Shown: piece by piece, positions 10,741 to 21,299 of the stretch
Position numbering within the stretch: the first letter of the stretch is position 1
Layout: every line of letters starts with the position of its first letter
Assembly (NCBI RefSeq): GCF_040054535.1
Contig: NC_090783.1
Span: 1,447,501 to 1,511,500, forward strand
Length of the DNA: 64,000 bases
Direction: 5' to 3'
Source: Antennarius striatus
Lineage: Eukaryota; Chordata; Actinopteri; Lophiiformes; Antennariidae
The notes under the pieces: model-generated
Told to the model about the DNA's origin: nothing
Database searches by the model: none
The model's input: the letters and a program-made list of their open reading frames with translations, nothing else
Made by a program: the position numbers and the translations under genes

Positions 10741-11008
10741 CATGGGGTTCACAGCCCTGAGTAGAAACCAGAGCATCACAACATCAAGACTCTTCTTCAT
10801 CCTCACTGTGGAGGAAGAAATTGATCGTGTCCCAAAGTTACCACAGGTGGAGGAAACATGACTAAAACATTGAGGTATCCAGGTTGAGAACCAATGCCCA
10901 CATGGGTGGTCCTCTCATCCTCCTTCATGCCTATGATATATTTAGCTCAGCTCTGTGCATGTTTTTAGACCCACCAGAAACGTGGAGAAAACTCCTCACA
11001 GAGGGGCC

Positions 11009-11079
11009 CTCAGTGGGATTTGAACCCGAGACCTGCTGGCTGTGAGGGGACAGTGTTACCGCTGCGACACCGTGCTGCT
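11009..11079 (-). repeat. Second type of tRNA-derived SINE-like unit
   Basis: The - strand reads gcacggtgtcgcagcggtaa, then about 30 nt, then GGGTTCAAATCCCACTGAGG: box A and box B in tRNA spacing. It matches the fish 'GCACGGTGGCGCAGTGG' repeat type. A related unit is at 62956-63110. Not an intact tRNA gene: the acceptor stem does not pair. Confidence 0.6.
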
Positions 11080-11279
11080 CTGATGAGAGGACGAGGAGAA
11101 CCTCAAGAACAATTCACACTTCCAAAAACCTTCTTTTTACTATCTGCACTATCTGACTGTACTAACTTCTACTTTATTTGAAAATTTTTGAATCTTCTTG
11201 CTTTTGACCAGCAGATTTAAACCACAACTTTCACACTTTTATTCAAGAATCTAACAAGATTTTGACACTTTGTGAATCT

Positions 11280-13310
11280 CTTAACTTAAAACTTCCTGCA
11301 CGTCTTTAATTGGACGTTAACAATCGTTCAAAAATGATGTGAAAACATTAAAAACTCGTCACCAGTTTTTGGTCGTACTTTTCTCGTGAAAGTGAATCAA
11401 ATATATTCCCTGTTCGCTTGATGCTTTTATTTTGATAGACCACCGGACATGAACACATATTGGTGACACTGCCCCCCTGTGGTCAATAGTAGTATTACAC
11501 ATTTTAGTTTTACTCAGTCTTCCTGTCCGAACCCAGAGGAACAATCATCTACTTTACCTTTAGGAAACTCTAACGAAAAGGAAGAGGGGGGGCTAATGCT
11601 AGTTAGCATTTCTAGCAGTTTTACGGTTGTATATGTTTCAAATAACAAGACATGTTAAACTTCATTGCTGATAAAATATTCAGAAGGCTCTTGGTGGTAA
11701 AAGCGTTTGATACCCTCTTGTGGTAAAAGTGAAGAACTACAAATGCTTCATTTTTATTTGATATCAGATGTAACACGATCCCAGCGCGTCTGGATGAAAT
11801 ATTCTAAATAAAACTTCAGAATATCATTTAATGTGAATTTACATATCCTAACAAATCATATATCACTATGTTGTTTTTTTTTCTTGATAGAAGGCAAACT
11901 TTTGTTAAGACAAACGAAACGAATTGAAATATTTCCTTCAAAGCTGGAGTGCATTGGGTTGCTTTTTGATCAATGGAAATGGAGAGTTATCATTTCAACG
12001 CGCAACATTCTTGATTGCTGGGTAAGTTAAAAACAACAATTAAAGGATGCGACTCCTGAAGTGGACTCAAAAACCAAAAATAACACAAAAAGACAAAGAC
12101 AGACAAAAAAAACTCTAAAAGAAAGAAAATACAAATATTATTATCACTCTGGGGAAACTGTAAATGTAGAAGCTGGGATTTGAACTCACAACCTCAGTTT
12201 TCTGAGTTCTTCCTCTCATCTCTCTGAGCTAACCCTTCAGCTGCTGTGATGTGGTTTGGAACTTGTATTTATCGGATTCAAAAGCTGTAAGACAGACATA
12301 ATGTTAATGTCTTAATTTCCTAGCTTTATATCTGTTAAACTACACAATAAAAGTTATGTCGGAAGACGTGTCAATCATGTTTTTCCACGTCCTTGAATGC
12401 TCTCTAATTGTAATGCCCTCTGGTGGACATAGTGGGTAACTACAAAAACATTGACACAAAGTTAGAGGATGTTAGATTGTCAACAGCTTCCGGCTTTGAC
12501 TATCAAAATAAATTTAATCGACCAAACCATTGCGTCTGTACACCCCCGCTCCCCGCTAAAAGCGACCACAATTTCGTAAACAATGCAAACTTCTAAATCA
12601 GTAGCTTGCATTACTGAAGCTCCTCTAACGTGGAGGTTTGTAGCAGAGACCGCACTGATGTCCCCGACAGAGCTAGCAGTAGCTTTAGCGCTAGCAGGCT
12701 TCTTCACCGGCCGACTCTTTCTATAAGAAAAATAGTTTATATGTTCAGTCGTGGAATTCGTTCAAAACCGATGTAAAAACATTAAAAACTCGTCACCCGA
12801 ATTTTCTCGTATCTTTCTCATTACATTAAAAAAAAACATATATACAGTACGTACATCGTTGGTTTAATGCTTTTATTTTGATAGATGACCGGAAATTACT
12901 TATATCGGCGAAAACATCCAACTTTATCTATGTTATCTATGTACACTGCCCCCCTGTGGTCAATGGTAGTATTACACATTTTAGTTTTACTCAGTCTTCC
13001 TGTCCGAACCCAGACGAACCATCATCTACTTTACCTTTAGGAAACTCTAACGAGAAGGGAGATTGGGGCTAATGCTAGTTAGCATTTCAAGCAGGTTTAC
13101 GATTATTTGCATTTCAAAATAGTAAGATACAGTAAACTACACTAAACTAATAAACTAATGTTAAATTCCATTTCTAATAAAATATTCAGAAGGCTCTTGA
13201 TAATAAATACGTCCCTCCAGTGGTCAAAGTGAGGAACTACAACCACGTTGTTAGATTGTCAATCGCTTCCGGGTGTGACTATGAAAATAATGTTTAATCG
13301 ACGGAACAAA
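11280..13310. repeat. Duplicated intergenic segment (about 1.48 kb apart)
   Basis: Block 11290-11640 is repeated at 12770-13110: both contain aaaacattaaaaactcgtcacc, then the 'actgcccccctgtggtcaa' box, then a long shared stretch through 'gtcttcctgtccgaaccca' and 'gctaatgctagttagcattt'. A smaller pair (12460-12520 with 13245-13310) shares gttagattgtcaa and the following ttccgg. No gene. The ORFs seen at 12480-12707 and 13630-13881 have no recognisable motifs. Confidence 0.75.
12105..12274 (-). repeat. tRNA-derived SINE-like unit, copy 4
   Basis: Same family as 8800-8972 but outside the tandem block, with a short remnant of the 'gacagacaaaaaaa' sequence on its left. It supports the view that the unit is a dispersed element. 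Confidence 0.6.
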
Positions 13311-13319
13311 TTAGTGTTT

Positions 13320-15099
13320 GCCTCCCTCCCCCCATGTCAAAACACAGCATCTTGATATTTCATGATTATTTCACGATTTTGTGTTTGATATAACATTTCA
13401 GCTCACCTTGAATGTAGAATATGTCAACCATTGTGATTGGATTTGTTGTTAGTTCATCATTTGTGTTGGATGGTACCTGCTATGTTGTATGACAACCAGC
13501 AGGTGGCAGCAGAGCACCACAGTATGGAGTTAGGTTGAGCGGGCTGTGATTTTTTAATACTAATAAAGTAATAAGAGACATAGATTACATGTTAATGCAT
13601 GTCTATGTAATATAAATCTGACAACTGACTTGTTTGCCACCATTATTGGTTTGGTTATGTTTTGTAAACGTTTATGTGTTCATACTGTTGGATCCACTGG
13701 GCGTTCAGATGCGTTCTTATTTAGAAACAAGTTTTATTTTAATTGTCAAAGGAGCCGATTCGTCTTGTTGGTCAAACCTTCAATCAACTCGTTCAAGTTT
13801 AAATATTTGATGGGATGTTTGGCTTCTGATCTGATCAGCAGGCCTCCATTCAGGGTTATTGGAGCTCATGTCCATGTTTAAACCACAAAAAAATATTTAA
13901 ACACATGAAGACAAAGCTGGAGAAAAACAATCTCATCACTATTTTTTATTATACAGACACAGATGTTATTTACTAAAGAATCTATTTTTAATCTTCGCCA
14001 TCTGGTCTGCATGAAGGCTTTGCTCACGCACGCAAACCACAAGCTGTGAAATTCTCCTTGATTGATGTCATGAGCTTGAATAAATTTGATTTTTGAGGCA
14101 AGAAGGAGATGAAGGAAGGGGCAGAGATCAATCTGATTAAAAGAGGAACAAATTCAGGATGTTCCTGTTTTTATTTTAGAGGTTGAAGATGAGGAAGACG
14201 AGTGGAATCAGAAAACAAATTGGTTCATTTGTGTTTCAGCAGCAAATAAAACCTTTAATTTATTCTTTCTGCTGTGGGAACACGAACCTGAGTCTCTATG
14301 TAGGCTACATAACACACTATGAACATTTAAAGACACATATTTTCAGGGTGCCAGAGGGAGAAGCAGCTTTCAGCCAGCAGAATGTGACGGAACCAGTTTC
14401 CTGTGACACCAGCTGCATGATGGGAAATGAACTCACCGTCCTGAACGCTGTTTTTTCTCCTGTATTTCCATGTTTCGGGGGGGGGAGTGTGTCGTCGTGT
14501 CGCTGGAGGTCGTCCGTGATCGGAAAGGTAACGACGTTCTCCTGGTTTTCTCCCCCAGGAGGAAAAACAAACAAAGAAACTTGAGCTTCTGTCTCAACAA
14601 CAAACCCCAAAAACCGGTGAGGAAATCTGAGGGAGGTGTGAAGACGAACATTTGAAGAACTAAACGAGAACTTTGGGACTTTTTTCTTTCTTTACTGATT
14701 ATTTTTGAATTCTTACATGAAATTCTTTTATTTTTATTTATATCCTGGTGTTAAAACGCTCAGGTGTCGCATTTCATGCAGCCGTTGTGTCATTTTGTGT
14801 GCATTAATTCATGGATTTTAAATTTATCGGATTGGAATATTTATTTTGAAGACCCCCTCCCCCTGGATTTAGGTGGATTTTAATTTCTTTTGGATGTTTT
14901 AAATGTTAACTTCCTGTTTTTGATTTGATCAACATCTGGACCAAAACATCAAACTGAAGCTTCATTTCACATTAAAACTGGATTCCGGTTTGTTTGACTT
15001 CGTTTCTGCGGGGATGGATTTCGATCGCTGATACACCCCGAGAGAAAATTCTTCCACTTCCTGTTCCACCTGCTTTCCTTCCTGTCAGATCAGCTGGTG
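13320..15099. other. Gene-poor stretch upstream of the basic ORF
   Basis: No recognised protein. A possible small spliced transcript runs on the + strand (donor-like aaag|gtaacg near 14527, acceptor-like tctcccccag ending near 14561), but its frame gives nothing familiar. The acceptor-like ccttcctgtcag at 15077-15088 precedes the 15100 ORF and could join it to upstream exons here. Confidence 0.35.
13496..13511 (+). promoter_or_regulatory. CTCF-like site
   Basis: ccagcaggtggcagca fits the vertebrate CTCF core (CCASYAGRKGGCRS). Other core-like matches: 11468-11483, 12415-12426, 12944-12961, 16091-16104 (GCGCCCTCTGGTGG), 28389-28402 and 29492-29505. Binding cannot be judged from sequence alone. 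Confidence 0.4.
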
Positions 15100-15450
15100 A
15101 TGGGTGGCTCCTCCTCCAAGTTGCCGTCGGTGGACAAAGTCTTGACGCAGCTGAAGAGGGTGGTGCCCCGCAAGAAACGCAAAGGAGGGGGGAACATCGT
15201 GAAGAAACTGAAGCCCAACAGAAAACGGAACCCGTGGAAGCGTCCCAAAAAGAGATCGGCGTTGCCGCGGAAGAAGAAGAATAAGCCGGCGTCCGTGTTG
15301 AGGTTCCTCCTGGGTGAAATGAAGAAGGAGTCGGATAAAAGAAGGAACGCCTGGCAAAGAAAGGATGAACAGACGAAGAGGAAGAAGCCCCCGGAGCCGA
15401 CAGGAAGAAAGGTTTCCGACGGAAACGGAGCATCCGAGCAGAACCTGTGA
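15100..15450 (+). CDS. Orphan highly basic 116-aa protein with N-myristoylation-like start
   Basis: ATG at 15100, TGA at 15448-15450; AATAAA at 15743-15748 gives a plausible 3' end. The protein begins MGGSSSKLPSVDKVL: Gly2 with Ser6 and Lys7 fits the N-myristoyltransferase consensus (compare Src MGSSKSK). The rest is dominated by Lys/Arg clusters (PRKKRKGGG, KPNRKRNPWKRPKKR, PRKKKNK, TKRKKPPEP), with one hydrophobic patch ASVLRFLLGEM near residues 68-78. Such a pattern could mean lipid-plus-polybasic membrane anchoring, or alternatively nuclear/nucleolar localisation. I do not recognise the family. The splice-acceptor-like sequence at 15077-15088, with the frame open upstream (QLV before the Met), means this may be the last exon of a larger protein, in which case Gly2 would be internal. 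GC and codon choice look coding. Confidence 0.45.
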   Translation: MGGSSSKLPSVDKVLTQLKRVVPRKKRKGGGNIVKKLKPNRKRNPWKRPKKRSALPRKKKNKPASVLRFLLGEMKKESDKRRNAWQRKDEQTKRKKPPEPTGRKVSDGNGASEQNL

Positions 15451-15742
15451 GATCCCAGCGGAGACAAAAGCAGGACGCAGGAGGGGTCAGAGGTCATCTG
15501 TTTAATGTGTCAGGTCACAGAAGACAACACAACTTTGTTTGGGTCTGAATCAACACAAACCAGATAGGGAGCGTTCACACCGACGCCCCGATCCAGATCT
15601 GGTTTGCAGCTTCAGGTCGCCACGGCGACACTCTGGATGCCATCAAGCTATAAACAAAAAAAGCTGGATTCCCTTTAATGTGTGGGAGGTGTGCTGCGTG
15701 CTACATGCTATACATCGTCTGTACAATAATACCGTGATTATA

Positions 15743-15748
15743 AATAAA
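15743..15748 (+). terminator. Poly(A) signal after the basic ORF
   Basis: AATAAA followed by a T-rich stretch (gggtttttttttt), 290 bp after the stop at 15450. It supports a + strand transcript here. Confidence 0.6.
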
Positions 15749-15779
15749 GTTTCATTTACAAACGTGTCGGGTTTTTTTT

Positions 15780-17090
15780 TTAAAAACTAATCACAAACGT
15801 GTGTTAATGACGGGGTTTGGTCAAAGTCGGTTCACACAGGTGGTCAGGAGGTCGATGTCGATGAGGATCCGGTTCACACCGGAACCGGTTCCGTCCCCTG
15901 GAATGATTGGAATGAACAGAACCAATCACAACAGCTCTGATTCGGGTCTGTGATAACAAATCAATAACCAATAGTTCTGCCAGACGACTGATATCGATGA
16001 GGTCGCCGTTGGATACAGGCGTGATGACATCACAGGTGATGGTTCAGCCGCTCCTTCAACCGGAGTCTTCATTTACACCCGACAGGAAGTGCGCCCTCTG
16101 GTGGTTGTTAATGTTTTAACGGCACCGCTCAGGTCAGAGGTCAAAGACGTGACCCCTTCATCCGTCTGTTTTTCTTTACAGGAAGTTTAGACCCGATCAA
16201 TCCACCAAAGCGGCGTGTTTTAGGAGGAACCCGGAGAGAAACCATGCGGATGGTTAACAGATGAGTGAAGCTCTCCTGGCAGCAGACGCAAAGATAAAGT
16301 TCTTTTGTACATTTTTTTTTACAGTTTGGGACTTGGATCGTCCCTCCAGGTCTGGAGCAAACAGCCCCCCCCCATGTGTTCATCCTCGCCGTTTTCACGA
16401 GGAGACAGATGCCTCTTCTGAGGTTCCATGATGGAGTAGCGCCCCGTTCCTCCCGTCCGTCGCCTCGGCGGAGCGAGATTTATACGTCTACGGGCAGAAG
16501 TAGAGGAAGAGGAAGGAGGAGGAAGGAGGGGGCAGGAAGGGACAAGGAGAGGGGGATTAGATGCAGCAGGAAGAAACAGGAAGTAAAAAAGAAAGAAGAG
16601 AAACACGGTTAGTGGTGCCGAACCCAGAGAGCAGCCGAAGGGTTTCCCTTTTCCCCAGCAGAACAGGAACAGAAATCAGAAGCGACGCCGTTTGTTCACA
16701 CCTTTATTCAGACGTGGAAAGAAAACCAACACGAGCGTCGGCTCGATCAAATCTGGAGACGATTAATACAGTTCGATTATCTGTTAACCCTTTAATGGCC
16801 TCCTGTCGCCTGCTTCCCTGTGAGACGACTTCCTGCCGCCGAGATCGTCGTCCAGCCGACGTTCCTCTCATGAAACCGGTCTGAGTCAGACACACGCGCC
16901 CGCCAGACCACACACACACACACACACACACACACTGCTAGCTAACAGGCTGTGTGTGTGTGTGCGTGTGTGTGTGTGTGTGCATCTCAACATGCCAGAA
17001 TAACAAGTCAGAAGAAATGTGGAAGGGAACGTGACCCAGTGAGACCGCAGGGACGCATCTGGACCGGGTTAAGGTGTTACCACGCAGCCG

Positions 17091-17137
<47 letters not shown>

Positions 17138-17652
17138 CAATTGAACTCCTTATAAACAATACAAAACACGGATTACGTAACACGGCCGCGAGGGTTCGTG
17201 ATCAGAGATCGACGGACATGAACGACGTTTTTTTTCTTCTATCAACATTGCAATAAAATGTTTTTTCTCTCCGTTTCCCACCATTACAGTGAGACTCCAT
17301 GATGGTTTCCATCAGATCTATTGGGTTAGGGGTGATAAACGGAATCCACGTCTATTAAAGAACCCGTTTCTTTACATTTTAGCCTGAAAAAGTCTCGACT
17401 TCCTTAAATAAGAAGCTATATTTTTGACTTGAGGTCTTGTGTGCAGATTTTTTGCTGCACCTGCTGTGCAGATTTGTTCCGATTGGCTCAAAGTGTGAGA
17501 CAGGAAGTCACAGGAAACCCACAGACAGGAAGCCGATGAAGAGCATCAGATAACGTTCTCCTCGACTGTTAACACGCATCAGAAGAACCGCTGCGGTCAC
17601 ACGATCTAAAGATCTCCTTATAAGGTCATGGCAATCAGACCCGTGACAGTTT

Positions 17653-17703
<51 letters not shown>

Positions 17704-17980
17704 TCTGAACATTTTTGGAGAAATGAAGCGCACCTCCGAGGGTGAACGCAAATAAACACCTCTAGACAGGAAGTTGTGAACAACTTCTATTTGTAGGGAG
17801 CGTTTGATTTAAACGCTGAACTGAAAAACGTCGGGATGAAGATCGCAGATGGAGACGAGGAGGACGACTCCGACTCCGACACCGGCCCCTCGGCTCGTCC
17901 GGGACGGGTCTGCTTTCTGTCGACTCGTCTAAACTAAACATGACGAAGCGGCTCTTCGTTCTGACTCCGCCCGTCTTTCT
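15780..17980. other. Gap between the basic ORF and lpar2 3' end
   Basis: No gene recognised. It contains a CTCF-like motif at 16091-16104, AG-rich sequence near 16500-16600, and several CA/GT microsatellites (about 16910-16935, 16950-16982, 17094-17133, 17656-17698). A - strand TTTATT near 16699 could be an alternative 3' end of lpar2. Confidence 0.4.
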
Positions 17981-17985
17981 AGTGA

Positions 17986-17991
17986 TTTATT
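17986..17991 (-). terminator. Poly(A) signal of lpar2
   Basis: AATAAA on the - strand, about 325 bp beyond the lpar2 stop. Position-based inference. Confidence 0.45.
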
Positions 17992-18314
17992 TTACAATCC
18001 GACCTTTAATGACCTTTAATATTCTTGAAATTAATTGTTGAAATGTGTAGATTCTATCTTAACGCCGCTTTAGAAAATAAACAGCTTCCATAAACAGGAA
18101 GTTGCGGTAAAAAAAGGACGCAATGCATTCTGGGATGCGTGACTATGTGCATTAAAATGAGGACACACTCGATGTCGCCGTACTTTAAATCCCTGCTTCC
18201 AGTGGCTCCGAAAATGTTCTTTACATCTTTTGTCTACTTTGTTGTCACCAGGTTGCCATGGCGATGCCATTTCAGCCCCTCCCACCCCCCCGCAAAAAAA
18301 AAACAAAAAGGTCT

Positions 18315-18793
18315 CTAAAAGTCCTCATAGGGAGCGCTTGATTTGAACGTGATGGTGGTGACGTTGGCACTGTCAGACAGTACCTCTTGGTCCAGGGTGT
18401 TAAAATGCACGCCGGAGTGGCCCCCGGGGTCGCCCCCCCGCCGGCACAGGCAGCACAGCAGCTCCTTGAAGGTCCTCCTCATCTCCTTGTCCCTGAAGCA
18501 GTAGATGATGGGGTTGACGAACGAGTTGCACTCGGCCAGCACCAGGCAGTACTTCTCGTAGCGCAGGACCTTACACTCGTCACAGCCCAGACCGTCCAGC
18601 AGCAGCACCACCAGACCGGGGGTCCAGCAGATCACGAAGCAACCTGGGGGGGGGGGCAACAGGGGGGAGACGGGGCAGGAAGTTAGGAGGAGAACCACGG
18701 AGAACGGGGGAAAGGAAACCAACAGACCAACAGCTGAGAGGAATGTGAAGAGTTTACATTGTGTGTGTGTGTGTGTGTGTGTGTGTGATGTGA

Positions 18794-18874
<81 letters not shown>

Positions 18875-21278
18875 CATGTGGACAGGGTTTATAACACATT
18901 ATCACATTTCATTATCATAACACCCGATTGGATGGCGAAGGAATTTCTGACGCGTTTACATCTGGAAACAAACCCTCACCCTCATACCTACACCCTCATA
19001 CCTACACCCTCATACCTACACCCTCATACCTACACCCTCATACCTACACCCTCATACCTACACCCTCATACCTACACCCTCATACCTACACCCTCATACC
19101 TACACCCTCATACCTACACCCTCATACCTACACCGACATCTAAATCCAGGTCTTCAGCCTAAAACCAGGCCTGGAGGTTACAAGGAATCCCCTCCGTACC
19201 CCCTCCCTACAATAAGAACTCCCTTTAGCCAACCCCCCACCCCCCACCCTCTCTGAACGGCGTCCTACGGGTGGAAGAGAAGCTGTTTTCTGTCACACCA
19301 GCTGAGCTATGCAGCGCCTGTCAGAACACGCTCAGGGTTTTCCTTCCTCACATGCCAGAGGCGCCGGATCCCGGAGACGGGACAAAAAAAAAAAAGAAGA
19401 AGAGGACCTTTTAGAATTCCAAGGAATTTAATCGAAACGCGAGGGGAGGCTGGGGAAGGGCAAGGATCGGCGAAAAACAGGGAGGAATCAGGGGGGAGAG
19501 GGGTGAGGTCTGGTTTGACATGTACGAGCACGCCCAGAGGGGAGAGTGCACGTCGGATTACCATGAAAGATCACTGCCAGTTGGTTTAACAACGAGAAAC
19601 GGCGTAAAAACACTGTCAGGAATGAAGAGTGGCGATGAGAAGAGTAACGTTTCTGTGGTTTCTCCGCTGAACGTCGCTCAGACTGAAGCGGAACGCCGGA
19701 TGAAACCGCATCCGTGCAGCTCAAGACGTTAGGTCGGGAAAGTTTCTAGATGTTACGTGAAAAAAAAATAAAGGTCCCTTCTTTTATTCCCAGAGATTCA
19801 TCTTCCTCACAGATGGAGGTGTGTTCTTCCAGGATCTTCTAGAAGCCACAGGTTCCTAGTGGACCAGGGAGCAGGTCCACAGCCGGCCTCTCTCCAAACA
19901 CAAAACCAGTTTTTCGGGATAACAGCGGGTGAGACAAAACGCCGTCGGCGAGTAACGCGCCCTGAGGACGTTTCCTGAATTTCTTCCAAATATCTTGTTT
20001 TATCACTTTAAACTGACTCATTATAAATGAGTCAATAAGGTTTATTTATTTATAAAGCGCTTAATCACATCAACAGACATTTCAAAGCACGTCAACAGAC
20101 AGAAACACCCAAGCATAAGCGACAACCGCAGGAAAAAACTCCCTCATTGAGGAAGAAAGTCCCGAGCAGGACCCAGATTCTTTTGGGGGGGGTCATCCGC
20201 CTTGACCGGTTGGGTGGAAAAGAAATACAAATGAAGAGAAAGACAGGGTAAGAAAAAGAGACAGAGTAAAGAAGGAACCTCAAAGGGTTAACGTTTAGCG
20301 CACAGATCGCTAACACCTCAAGAACTATGAAGTCAGAGGGTAAAATGTTTTACTGCCGGTGCTTCCTCACCCAGAATCATGGAGACCGTCTTCATCAGGT
20401 TGAACACCGTCTCCCGGTGCCTCACCTGGGTGGTGTGCTGCGACATCTGCTTGCTCTTGCGCCGGACGTAGACAAAGATCCTGGTGTAGACGGCCAGCAT
20501 GATGGAGAAGGTCAGCAGGTTGAGAATGGCCCAGAACACCAGGTAGGAGCGGCTGTACATGGGCGCCATGGTGGAGCAGTTCTCCAGGTCGCACAGGCAG
20601 TGCCAGCCCATGGTGGGCACCAGGCCCATGATGATGGCCACCAGCCAGATGAAGACGATGATGACGAAGACGCGCCGGGTGCTCATCTTGCTGTGCAGCT
20701 GCATGTTGAAGATGGTTTGGTGGCGCTCCACGGCCACCGCCAGGAGGTTGAGGACCGACGCCGTCAGGCTGGTGTCGATCAGACTCTGGCGCATGAACCA
20801 CTGGTGTTTGGACAGCTTGATGGTCCAGGGACCGGTGTGGAACATCAGGTGGAGGTAGGAGATGCCTACAAAGAGCAAAACAGGGGTAAAACACACTTGA
20901 TGTTGTCCAGCAACCTTCAGAACGGAAGAAGCCTCTTGGATGAGAGGCGATACGTCTTCAAGAAACTTTCTGGAAGGCCAGCGGATTGATTTAAACAGCT
21001 TTGGACGGAGAACCATCCGTACCTGAGAAGAGGTCCGCCAGAGCCAGGTTCCCCAACAGGTAGTAGATGGGGAAGTGGAAGCGCCTGTTTTTTAAGATGG
21101 CACCGATGACCAAAAGGTTGGAAAAGATGACGATGAAGCAGACCAACATTCCCAGGGAGACGATCACGTAGTCGCGTTGGCGCCAGTGGGAGCTGATGTT
21201 CTTCCCGCTCGCCTCGTAGAAGAACTTGACGCTGCGGTTGTAGTAGCATCCCTCCGTGTCGTCCGTCTGGATGTCCAT
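18315..21278 (-). CDS. lpar2: Lysophosphatidic acid receptor 2, three coding exons
   Basis: Exons 21278-21023, 20865-20371, 18643-18315 (phases 1 and 1) give 359 aa; human LPAR2 is about 350. N-terminus CYYNRSVKFFYEASGKNISSHW carries glycosylation sequons and matches the EDG/LPA group. TM1-TM2 include NRRFHFPIYYLLGNLALADLFSG, TM3 ends in AVERHQTIFNMQLHS with the ERH motif that LPA receptors have instead of DRY, then W-H-C-L-C-D-L-E-N-C in extracellular loop 2. Exon 3 has CWTPGLVVLLLDGLGCDECKV, NPIIYCFRDKEMRRTF and a Cys-rich LLCCLCRR palmitoylation-type tail. The LLLDGLGC stretch favours LPAR2 over LPAR1/3. Plasma-membrane receptor for lysophosphatidic acid coupling to Gi, Gq and G12/13. The position of the last intron inside TM6 is typical of this subfamily. 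The acceptor of exon 3 is preceded by a run of C. Upstream non-coding exons were not located. Confidence 0.93.
18759..18872. repeat. (GT)n/(CA)n microsatellite pair in lpar2 intron 2
   Basis: A GT tract (18761-18787) is followed at once by a long CA tract (18796-18872), i.e. an inverted dinucleotide pair able to form a hairpin, 120 bp upstream of exon 3 on the - strand. Confidence 0.9.
18969..19137. repeat. 14-bp minisatellite in lpar2 intron 2
   Basis: About twelve nearly perfect copies of cctacaccctcata. Purity implies recent expansion. On the + strand it produces a spurious Ser-Tyr-Leu-His-Pro open frame. Confidence 0.95.
20030..20190. repeat. Interspersed repeat fragment in lpar2 intron 2
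   Basis: 'tttataaagcgcttaatcac', then 'aaaaaactccctcattgagg' and 'gaagaaagtcccgagcagga' resemble a widespread fish repeat ('ataaagcgctt...aactccc...gaagaaaccttgagcagga'). Family assignment from memory; boundaries approximate. Confidence 0.45.
20914..21003. repeat. Half-hairpin repeat next to lpar2 exon 1
   Basis: 'gaagaagcctcttggatgag' through 'ggattgatttaaacagcttt' matches the right arm of the hairpin repeat at 63200-63360. It ends about 20 bp from the lpar2 exon 1 donor at 21022-21021. Confidence 0.6.
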
Positions 21279-21299
21279 GTTGGCGATGACCGGCGGAGG

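Noticed and set aside
11009-11079. tRNA gene
   Set aside because: Boxes A and B are present but the acceptor stem does not pair and related copies occur elsewhere; SINE-like.
18878-19162. Ser-Tyr-Leu-His-Pro repeat protein
   Set aside because: Product of a 14-bp minisatellite inside an lpar2 intron; no start context or splice support.
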